Origin: Trochalopteron elliotii | Taxonomy: Eukaryota > Chordata > Aves > Passeriformes > Leiothrichidae | DNA length: 64,000 nucleotides | Reading direction: 5' to 3' | NCBI GenBank assembly: GCA_024734555.1 | Contig: JANPWX010019780.1 | Location: forward strand, 109,305-173,304 | Part shown: positions 12,906 through 22,828 of the stretch, one piece after another | How the letters are laid out: each line of letters opens with the position of its first letter | Position numbering within the stretch: position 1 is the stretch's first letter | Position numbers and translations under genes: made by a program | The notes under the pieces: model-generated | Database searches by the model: none | What the model saw: only the letters and a program-made list of their open reading frames with translations | What the model was told of the DNA's origin: nothing

Positions 12906-13626
12906 AAAAAGCATTTCTTCTTGTACTCTTGATTACATTCAGCAATAACTAACATTACTGGAATAAGCAAGAAATGCTACACTTGTTTGTGCTAAAAAAG
13001 AAATATTTATGTGAATGTTTCTTGTTTACATCAGCATCTGTACAGTTTAAACAATCTGTATTTAGAATTTACACTTCAGGTCATATCTCCTCCTGCTAAG
13101 GGCATGAGAGAGTGTGTTTGCCATGTGAGATAACATATTCTAAATAATTACAGCAATAATAAAAAAAGGAAGGAAACAGAAGTTTGGGAAGATGGAGGGA
13201 GAGTTCAAGAATCACATAATAAATTATAGCAGAGCTAGGATAAGACTTAGATTTCTAGGTTCTGGCTTAGTAATCATATCTACTGTATATGCTGCTTCTC
13301 AATTCATAACATGAACAAGCAGTACTTTTTAAAAATGAATGCACTAGATATTCTGGTATTACTGACTTAAACTAAATCCAAGGGACATTTAAATCTGCAT
13401 AACCAAGACTTAAAAGTTATCCCTGGTACAAATACTGACAGAGTAGTTAGGTTTTCAGGTCTGTGAGCACAGAAAATTCACTGAAAGGTCCCTGTCACTA
13501 AATCAGGTTGTGCTTTTTGAGAGGAATTTCACAATAAATACTTTTCCTGCAGTTTTTGCAGATGCAAGAAGTGGAACAATGGACGTTGAAAATGTGTTTC
13601 CTTTACCACACACTTTTAAGCACTAA

Positions 13627-13631
13627 TAAAC
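13627..13631. repeat. Left target-site duplication TAAAC
   Basis: It is identical to 14439-14443 on the other side of the foldback element and shows that the element was inserted as one unit. Confidence 0.8.
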
Positions 13632-14438
13632 TGTCTTAGGGTGATGTTGTGTTTGTATCCCAATCGTCTGTTGAGTTTGTGCTGAATATTGCCCTTTGTG
13701 GCTTTGGTGTTGGGTCTGAGAGCAAAGGGGAGGGAGAAGCCCACAGTTTGTTTTCAGAAACCCTCCTCTGCTGGCTGGCCTTGAGAGTCGGAGTCAGCAA
13801 CACACAGCATGGGACAGAGAGCTTTCTTTATTTTTTTTCTCCTTCTTTTTAGTTAGTTAGTCTGTAGCTAGCTGAGGGAAAGAAACTTCGTTTTTTCTTT
13901 TCCTCCTGGGTTTTTTTCCCCCCCTTTTTTCTCTTTCTTTTTTTTCCCTTTTTTTCGCCTTCCTTTGGAACTGTTAAAATCTCTCTGGACCAAGGACCCG
14001 GGAGAGTGCCGTGGGGGCTTGCACCTGAAACCCACCAAGATCTGTCCTGTAGGTGGTTGCTCTGTCACAGTCCCTCTGACGCTGGGAAAAGTTGCTGCGC
14101 AGGATAGATCTTGGGTGGAAAAAAAGAAAGAAAGATAAAAAGGGAAAAAAATAAAACAGGAGGAAAAGGAAAAACGAAGCTTCTCCCCCTCAGCTAGCTA
14201 CACACTAACTAACTAAAAAGAAGGGGAAAAAAAAAGAAAAAAACCCTCTCCGTCTGAGCCGTGTGTTGCTGACTTTGACTCTCAAGGCCAGCCGGCGGAG
14301 GAGGGTTTCTGAAAACAAATTGTGCCCTTCTCCCTCCCCTTTGCTCCCAGACCCAGCACCAAAGCCACAAAGGGCAATATCCAGCACAAACCCAACAGAT
14401 GACCGGGGATACAAACATCATAACGTCACCCTAGGACA
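13632..14438. mobile_element. 807-bp foldback element with TG...CA ends
   Basis: The element starts TGTCTTAGGGTGATG and ends with the inverted counterpart (CATAACGTCACCCTAGGACA). It is flanked by a perfect 5-bp direct repeat TAAAC (13627-13631 and 14439-14443). The left part (13632 to about 13958) and right part (about 14119-14438) are inverted copies, roughly 90% identical by eye. A further inner pair at 14031-14049 and 14100-14118 closes the hairpin around a loop of about 50 bases. The left arm has about 72 extra bases (13959-14030) with no partner. TG...CA ends and a 5-bp duplication point to integrase-mediated insertion, as for ERVL-type LTRs, but LTRs do not normally consist of two inverted halves. 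It has no coding capacity. It could also be an unusual non-autonomous foldback DNA transposon. Confidence 0.75.
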
Positions 14439-14443
14439 TAAAC
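14439..14443. repeat. Right target-site duplication TAAAC
   Basis: It matches 13627-13631. A second shared word, ACTAATAA, also lies outside both ends (13622-13629 and 14453-14460), but it is unevenly spaced and is probably chance. Confidence 0.8.
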
Positions 14444-15381
14444 AAATAAAGAACTAATAAGCTTTTCATGACTATTGCTGAAGATGCTGATGCCTAGTGT
14501 CAGGGGCTACAGTGATGACAGATTTAGAGATTAGAAAGTGAAAAGTATAGAATATTTTATAGAGATCAGGGGTCTGCTTTTGTTCAACAGGGAAAATGGA
14601 AGTCCCTCAGTATCACACAGGAGTTGTATTTACTTTTGCCTCTTCAGGGACTGCAGGAAGCTTGGTGCTCTTGAGACACCATTTTCTTGGTCATGTTTCC
14701 TTCAAGGGTCTCATACTCAGCCTTAGGACATCCTGCCTGCACTATCTGCTCACCCATGTAGTACACGTTGTTCCTCTTTTCTGCAAAACCTTCATGCCCA
14801 TGAGTTTTCTTTGCAGTGGCCACAGGACAGCTCCTGGACACAGAGTACAGGCTATTTCCATATAGCTGTGCTGTGCTACAATAAGCTACTCCATGCACAC
14901 ATTAAGCTGCACCATGGCAAACAGGATGTTTCAATTCATTTATAGGGTAACCAGTGAGATTGCCCTGGATGTACTGCCCAGGTGTTCCTGTTGGTACATA
15001 GCAGAAGTCAGCTGGCTGTTTCATCAGGGCACTTCCAGCACAGCAGTGCCTATGGGGATGCAAAGAAGGAAAACACTTGAATACTTTTGAAAGTCTGGTC
15101 TGTTTATTTAAGAGCGTACATGGAAGTTAAATCCCTCTGAAAATAAGTTCACCAATCCCAGAGACTTAACACAATTTCTTAATGTTTGGGGATCACCAGT
15201 TAGTGTACAAATACAGCTAAGCACATAGGAAAATACACGCTTCAGAGGTCTGTTGCAGTCTATTTGTAAAGAAAACAAACTGGTGTCTCAGTTTCACAGT
15301 AGAGTCAGAGGTAAAGACAACCACAGCAAACAATATTAAAGTAATCCTTAATGATTTCTTTCCTTTACCTACATTTCCTAG

Positions 15382-15628
15382 GTGGTCAACAATTTTGATA
15401 TCAGAGACTAAAAAAGTGTCTGATTTGAAAGCTGCTAAAGTGGCTTGGATTTCAGAAAGAAAGAAAATTTGCTCCCAACTTTGTATTGTTCAGTCAGACT
15501 GTCTGACTGTCTTTGCTAGAGGAGATTTATACAGAGCACCTCTTTTGAGAAAGGTTTCCATGCTAGTGACACTCATCTTTGTTGAAAAAGAAACAAAAGA
15601 TGATATGAAAAAAGTGTATCCTGGCTAA
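15382..15628 (+). other. Weak exon candidate: acceptor then open frame to stop
   Basis: A good pyrimidine-rich acceptor (TTCCTTTACC...TTTCCTAG, ending 15381) is followed by a frame that stays open for 81 codons to TAA at 15626-15628. The peptide is lysine-rich and matches no family I know. Sequence alone cannot separate this from a chance frame. Confidence 0.15.
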
Positions 15629-15878
15629 ATTACATCTGACTAGTAATTTAAATCAGTATGCTAACTTCACATGCACACGTATTCCTAATTTGCCATTTAA
15701 TTTTAATGACTAAAGTGAAAATTTGTACCATCTGGAAACTCTCATTTTTTTTCCCCATGTTTTCTGAGGTAGGTTTTTTAATTACTTGGCAAATGGTCTG
15801 CCTAATGCCACTACATTGTCTTAATAATTTGTATGCAAAAAATGAACTCTTGTCTGACTGATAAGTCCTTTGAGGCAG

Positions 15879-16090
15879 GAAAGAGAGCAGAGGAAACAGT
15901 TTTAGCTGAAAAAAACCCGCAAGCATCTTGTAAATACATTGCTGAAGCACTTGTTCTAAACCGTGTGTCCACAGAGACTTGTATTAATGATCCGAAATAC
16001 CAGAGCAGGGTGAAAAATTACTTAAATGCTGCTGCTGTTTTGTGGCTTGCAATACAGCCAGAGATAGCTGTCAAACAGAGGGGCAGGATG
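15879..16090 (+). other. Weak internal-exon candidate
   Basis: A possible acceptor (GAGGCAG, ending 15878) with a poor pyrimidine tract is followed by an open stretch up to a strong donor G|GTGAGT at 16091. The frame runs from 15833 to 16132 and includes a mixed, protein-like peptide (KYIAEALVLNRV...). I recognise no domain. The donor is good and the acceptor weak. Confidence 0.15.
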
Positions 16091-18914
16091 GTGAGTAGGA
16101 GCAAGAGGCTGCTAGGGAGGAGAGGTGTATGAGAGCTGGGGATGCACTGGGTTTCGCAAGTGGAAGGGAATGCAGGCTTCAAGTGGAGGTGGGTGTGCAG
16201 TTCTTCAAGCCAAATTCACATAACTGCACGTACGTAATCTGTTCCTGATTTTAACAGTACCCAGTTTTGGGAAAGGTTTTTTCTACAAGCAGTTATTTTC
16301 CCCACACTCAGCCAATGTGTCAGAAAACACACTGTTTTCTTCCCTTATTTTTGCTTCTTATTGTGTATGTTGCTTAGTTTAAAATAAGGAAATTCTTTAC
16401 CCCTTACTACTGCCACATAGCAGATTATATAAAAAAAAGGTGAGGATAAGGCAGGATTTTTTTAAAAGCCTTCACTGTACCTGTTACTCTGACTTTTTTC
16501 AACTTGTTAGTTTACTTTTGGAAATCTATTGCAAAAGTAGTTCATCTTGACTTCGCACCCTTTTTTCCCTCCTTGCAATGCTTGCCACTGCCATGCAGTC
16601 ACATGCATGTCGTTTCAGTCATGAAAAGATAGTTTCCTTTTGTTAAGGATGTTATATACGAAAGAAGAAGGGTCCACCAAGTATTTAGTCATTACAGGAA
16701 TTTTCCAGAATACTTACAGGGTATTCTTCCCCTGTTTTGCAGTAAAGTTTTAGTTCAGCTCTTCCTGTAAATATCCTGAGTTAAACCACAATAGGGTACT
16801 TGTGCTACCTGTAAGCAATAATTCAGCATCATGGTGTTAATTTCTGAAGAGACACTTTGAATCTGTGATGCTTTAACCCCTGCCAGCAGATGAGAACAAT
16901 GCAGCCACTCACATCAGAAGGCAGTTTGTCACAGAAGCAGTATCTTTCCATGGAAATGCTGAAGTGAAAAGCAGCTAGTAAAACTATACATACAGATGTA
17001 CCTGTTGGCAAGGAGACTCAGAGGAGTATTAGCCTAAGGAGGAAAAATATGCTTTTATTCTTAGCATTTGCACCTTACCTTGGCACCATATCAGAGCTGA
17101 AGAACGTATGTCTGTGACTAGACAAAATATTTCCCTGACATAAAACATAATATAAAGAAGTTTCCATCAGTGTTAAGTTTAGGATTAAATTACATTCCAA
17201 TGGACTAAAATTTGGTCAATTTTTAAAACTTTATAAATATTTATTACATTTCTTAACATTTTTAAATATTTAGTGGTAATGTCAGTCAATATTTTGAAAG
17301 TGTTTTGAAAGGCGGTGACTAAAACCTATGATGAATTTTGTAGATTTCTGATTGCATACACACTACTACATAAAATAACTACAATACTTTGGCCTTTTGA
17401 ATTTTCCTTTCCCAATAGCATTTTTTAAATTGTACACACTTGCTTCAGGCAACAACTGCAAAATCTCACTTTTTTTTTTTCCTTTTTCTATCCTTATTAG
17501 CATATAGAATTTTTTATTCAGGTATTTATATTTATTACCTTACAGAAAGACCTGTTTGTATTAATTCTATCTCTCGTCTTTGGAGTTCAACTACCTTGTG
17601 TAATCTAAAATGCATTTGTAGGACAGACTCTGCTAATTGTAAAAATTCCCCTTTACATTTTTCTTTGAATCAAAATAATTAAAAATTTTAAGCTAGCCAC
17701 TTTACTTATTAAATTATAATTTCACATTTCTAGCAAGAATTCTCATTTACATAATATGAGACTTATAAGCACCAAATTCTCCAGAACTGTATTGGTTATT
17801 TACCAAGGATTTTTTTAGTAACTTTTTATTCAATCAGCAAATGTTAATTAGCTGCTCTGGCTTTCTTTTAAATCTGCGAGTCTGTTGACCTAAAATAAAA
17901 AGAAAACCATGAAAATGAGTTGAAATTGATCTTTGCTAAGGTAAAGAGGTGAAGAAAAATTATGCTATGCCTTTTTCTTTTCTGCTATAATGTAAGAAGG
18001 TAATCTAAATTAATTATTATTCTGTCATTGTGCTAATGGCTATTTAGCCCTTACAAATGACAGTCTCCACTAAAACATGGAGCTGGCCCACAGCTTTAAT
18101 ACTAAATTCACAGTTCGAATTTTGTGCTAGTTTCAGTCAGAATGGAAAATTGTGTACAATGTCATTATTTAGATTGATTACAGACACATAAAAACCTTGA
18201 AGTTTAATACCTTATACTTTTGAAGTGGGGTATTTTGGGAGATTAAATAGTTTCCTTTAATAGTTTCAATAGCAAGGTTTTAAGAAGGTTTTTAAAAACA
18301 ACAGGTTAAGCAAAAAATCTACATACACAGTATTCCATCATCCCAAATGGACTTCTGCTAAAGAACTGAAACCTTGCTGCAGAACTACAGCCAGTATCAG
18401 AGAACAGAGTCATATTGCAAATACTTCCACCTGCATATGAGAAAAAATTACACATGGAAATGCCACAATCTCCTCATTCTCTTTTTTGTTGGGACTGTGA
18501 CAAAAAAACTGCACTCACTCAGCATGGGCTTTTTTGTTAAAGCCTTTTTGTTAAAGCTCTGCAGTGATAACTTTTATGCACCTTTTAATCCACAGGGGTG
18601 ATTACTGCCTTTTCACTGTTATCTGGTACTGGTTTAGCATAACCCTGGCATCATGATTCTGACAGTGCCATTTGGGCACCTTGAGGGATTTTGAGGGCCA
18701 CTTGTCTCCTTCTGCTACTGGATCAGTGGTGACTGATTAGTGCACTGGGTTACTTCTGTAAATTGTTTTCACTTAAGAGCAGCAGTAGCAAAACCATTAA
18801 ATCACAACAAAAACGTGTACATGATGCTGGGCTTTTCTTTACAAAATGAGCCAAAATTAAGTTGTATTTAATTTTTAAAATGCAGTGCTCAATGGTTTGA
18901 TTCAGAAGTTTGGT

Positions 18915-20880
18915 TGTCTTTTCAACAGGACCAACAATCTTTGTAAGTGAAGTGGGTCTAGCGCTGGCCAAATGCCAGTGCACCCACTCAAATTATTTAC
19001 CAATTTTCTGCTGTGAGATAAACATTAGGAGGAGAGCAAAGCAGGCTCAAAACTTTAAAGGATATAAAGAAAACTTTATTAACATAACTAAAAGAAAAAT
19101 AATAAGAAATCAGACTAAACCTTCAGAATACTTCTCCTCCCCCCAGTTCCTCTTGATTTTCACACTGACAATGTGAAGAGACAAAACTTGGTATTTTCAA
19201 TCAGTTTATCACTTCTAAAATAATCTTTCTTCAGTTCACTTAGGGAGAGGAATCTATCTCTCCTGCCATGCTATGGGGACTTTTCCACAAGAAACAGTTC
19301 TCTCGTGGTTTTAATTTTCATGAATAGCAGCTGCCTGGAAATCTGCAGTCATGAAGTCCCTCCCATGGTTTGGTAGTCTTTCCACAACTACCACCATGGG
19401 TCATCTTGGCTTATTGGGGTGCAGTTTTAAAGATTAGATGTTCCAGTACAAAAGCAAAAGTTCTCATATCTCTGGGAACAGAGGTTTTCTTCTTCTGTCC
19501 CTGGGGCAAAGTTTCTCATCTCTCTTATCTCTGTTCAGGCTTCTTGTTGGAACACAGCTACTTCTGCTTTCTTCAACACAGATGCCTCTGCTCATAGCTG
19601 TAGAGAACACTATATCCCTCCAATGTATTTCATGAGTTACAGGGAAAAAAAAAAAAAAAAAAAAAAGAGACTGCTCTATCAATTATATCTTCACCATAGC
19701 CTTACAAGAGAATTCCAGCCCAAGACTAAAGCATCTCCCCCTTCTCCTCCCATCTGGGATTTGACTTCTTCTTCACTTGAGCTCGGTGTCTCCATGATAT
19801 TTTCTCTACATGTCTTCACCCTTTCCTTTTACTCTCACTTGAGAGAGGATTGATGTCTGCAAGTTTCATCTGTGCACTGAAAGAGTTAATATTTTGCCTA
19901 GGACTGTAGATGGTAATGTACTCCCTGCTGGGGGGCAGCTGCCACTCTGGCTGCATGACTGTTTTCCAGTCTCTGCTACATTCAATTCCAGCTATGGGGC
20001 TGCTTTCTGTGCAGGGTTGCAGGGCCACCTCTGTTCTAACCTCATGATTTTCCGCAGTGCTAGCAGGATGGCTCTGCAGCTCATGGCTGGGGCAGGGCTC
20101 CGGGCAGGGCCCAGCCCGTCTCCACCCGAAGCCGAGATGGCCTGGCCCGCCAGCCACAGTTGGAACTCGGCAGCGGCAGGATCTCAGCTTATTGTATGAT
20201 TCAGAGTGGCTCATGTAACCACACACAGAACTCCAATTTCTTCGGAGGGCATTATAGCAAAGTTTATTGAAAAACCGATTCAGTACAATGAATAGGATTG
20301 GTACTTTAGGGCACCACCTTTTTGTAAACATCTCTACCAGTAAAAAAGTAGGAAAAACACCAGGTGTCAGGAGGAGGATATCTACAAGATTGTTTTGGGT
20401 TCCCCCTTATGATTTCCCAGGCCAGACTGAGAGAGTTCTGGGCTTTCCCACAGGCTTCAAGCTTCTGTCTGGAGCCTAAGAATCCATGTTCTGACCACTG
20501 TCAGTCCCCTCAGCAGGCTGATTGCAGCTGGGCGTGCAGTGGAGCGAGCCCGGCCTTGCCAGCGCTGGGGCAGAGCAGGGCTCGGCCTGGCCCCGCTAGC
20601 AGGCAGCACAGCAGAGTGGGGCCTGGCCCAGCCAGCTTCCTTGTTCAAAGGCCAGAAGTAGGACAGCTTTTCCTGGGCTTTGTTAGTTTCTAAATGTGAT
20701 TTCACAGAGGCGTGTTCAGCTCTCTTAAATGGCTTAACAGAGTGTCAACATTCAAAACTAGCCAGCTGATTGGTTCTGTTGGGTCTGGAGGAAGCTGTTA
20801 GCAGTCCTCATGGAGAATCACTTCTGCAACTGATGCATTTTCTTTTTAACTAAAAACGAAGCTTTGTTAAACCACAACGA
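18915..20880 (-). mobile_element. Long LTR-type ERV composite, minus strand
   Basis: Read on the minus strand, the right edge near 20880 begins close to a TGTTGTGGTTTAAC-like LTR start (the plus strand ends ...AACCACAACG). The sequence continues through GC-rich blocks (20040-20180, 20500-20640) to about 18915-18980. Two minus-strand AATAAA signals are present, as TTTATT on the plus strand at 20263-20268 and 19075-19080, so two LTR-like units may be joined or nested. The overall sequence resembles a common songbird LTR family. A 22-base A run at 19644-19665 lies inside. No clean target duplication was found, and both edges are approximate. It encodes no intact protein. Confidence 0.6.
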
Positions 20881-22716
20881 TAAGAAACTGCATTTGTCTT
20901 TCCAGAAACTTGAGTATTCATATACATCTGATGAAGATGAATCTGCTTTGATAGAATATTTTTTGTCATTTCAGTAGTAATTACCCTAACCAAAGTAGGT
21001 TATCTAGTGTTATAAAGAAACCAAATACAGGTATGTATGAAGCAGGTGACCAGTATAATTGTAAAATCTCTACAGTTTCCTGCTAATTGGATGAAAGGAG
21101 AATAAAGAAAAACAACACGTGTCCAGGGACTCCATATTCTACCAGCACTCCTTAAGTGTTCCAGTGCCTTATTAATGTCGTGGCTTTGTGCTATCTTTGA
21201 ACATGCAGCTGAAATGGAGATAAGGCAATGTGATAATTTGCTCCAGGATGTGCACTTCTTGTATTTCTGTTCACTATTAAAAAAGTTCAGTTTTAATTAA
21301 GTTGCTTTCAAGTAATTAAGGTTCTCCTTAAAAATATGATTTAGATGTGTTCTGAGTGAGATGTCCTGTTGATTTGCAAATATTGAAATGAAGATTGAAG
21401 GTATTTTCCCCTTTCTTTTCCACTTGGCCAAATCTCTGTGGCAATCACATACTGGAATACAATGCACTTATGATAGAAGTAGTTCCTGAGGTTTTTTTTG
21501 TCTGTTTAGAGCATTTGGGGGGTTGTTTGCTTGTTTGTTTTGAGTTTTAAGTTCTAGAGGCGCTGAGAATGTTTTACTCTGTTTTCTTTTTCATTTTTAT
21601 GTATTTGACCTGATTTTCTTTGGAAAATAAAAATCTCCTCTTTTGGGGTATGATGAAGTTGCTAAGAAACCTTCTAATTGCACAGATGGCTAAGTGCTGT
21701 TATTTTAGGGACAAGTGCAGATTTACTTATAAAAACTTTGTCTAAGCAACTGAATGATTTTTATGTACTTAATAGTATTCCAAAAGCTCTTCTCAAAATC
21801 ATAGTTATGTTCAGATCAGCTAATGTTAGGCAGAAAAGGAGGTCCGGTATCAACAGAAGGAACTTGGAATCTGAACTCACGATAGCAGACAGCTTTTTGA
21901 AAGACGTTAGTTGAGATACCAAGCTTATTGACCATGAAATAACAATGTCCCTCTTTTCCTACGCAGTTCAGCACTACTTCTGTGTGTGAGGGTTTGTTTT
22001 TTTGGGGGGAGTTGTGGAGCAAAAGTGAAGGATCTGTATCATTTGGCATTGCCTTCACCTTTCTGAGCAGTGTGGCACTGAAGGCATGTTACAGGAAGTG
22101 CTTTACAACTAGAATAAGAGAAGAGAAGAATGTTTAGCGGTCAGTGACCTCACAAACGTTTTATGTACATGGGTGAGCTACTAGCCTACAACATCATTAA
22201 CTTCTCTAGATAGACTGAGGAACTAATCTCAAATGACTAAGATGAGTCATGGTGATAAATCATATAATTTCCCATTTTTCAAATGGTCCTTTGGTATTTT
22301 GTTTGTAACAGCATACTTCACATCTAGCCTTGGGAATCTCCAGTATGTTATGGCAAATTTGCTGAGCAATTCCTATAGAATGCAGAGCTTTTACAACTCA
22401 GTGTTTGGTGCCATGCACGAAGATTCAGTCTCATGCCACAAGAGTATGAAATGGGAACTAAGAGAAGTTTTGTGTGATCATGATACAGACTGGAGCATCT
22501 TTTAGTGGATTTGAAAACTGAACCCCTACTAAGAAAATATGCTACCCTGCACAATTTATTAAGTACAATCTTAAGAAAATTACTGATTTGGCAGATACAA
22601 AGACTGATGGAAAATACTATTTGGCAGTAGGATAGAAAGGCATGAAACAAGAAAAAAAAATTTTTTTGAAAATTTGATGCACAAAGATAGATAATATTTA
22701 CAGAGTTACTACAAGG

Positions 22717-22828
22717 TCTTGGCAGAAGTGTTGATCAAATGCAGATGTAACATTTTAGATTAGAACATAAGATCTTGGCAGAAGTGTTGACCAAATACAG
22801 ATGTAACATTTTAGACTAGAACACAGAA
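22717..22828. repeat. 56-bp tandem duplication, two copies
   Basis: The units are 22717-22772 and 22773-22828. They differ at only a few positions and both begin TCTTGGCAGAAGTGTTGA. The few differences suggest a fairly recent local duplication. Confidence 0.95.

Larger units (their letters stand above)
9453..13631. other. Unique noncoding DNA with two GC-richer patches
   Basis: No gene was recognised. Patches at about 9750-9990 and 10890-11160 are G+C-richer than the rest. The first carries a 136-codon minus-strand open frame (9737-10147) with no recognisable domain, probably open because of its composition. The region 10590-10850 contains octamer and AP-1/MAF-like motifs. Around 11960-12005 there are three runs of four or more G within 45 bases. 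Confidence 0.55.
14444..18914. other. Unique AT-rich noncoding DNA
   Basis: No repeat family was recognised. Two exon-like open stretches (15382-15628 and 15879-16090) are listed separately with low confidence. The rest (16140-18914) is AT-rich, with no usable signal. Confidence 0.55.

Noticed and set aside
13622..14460. ACTAATAA repeated outside both ends of the foldback, as an 8-bp hAT-type duplication
   Set aside because: It lies 2 bases outside the left end but 14 outside the right end, and the perfect TAAAC repeat directly abuts the TG...CA ends.
19816..20331. 171-codon minus-strand frame as a gene
   Set aside because: It lies wholly inside LTR-like sequence and has no retroviral or cellular domain.
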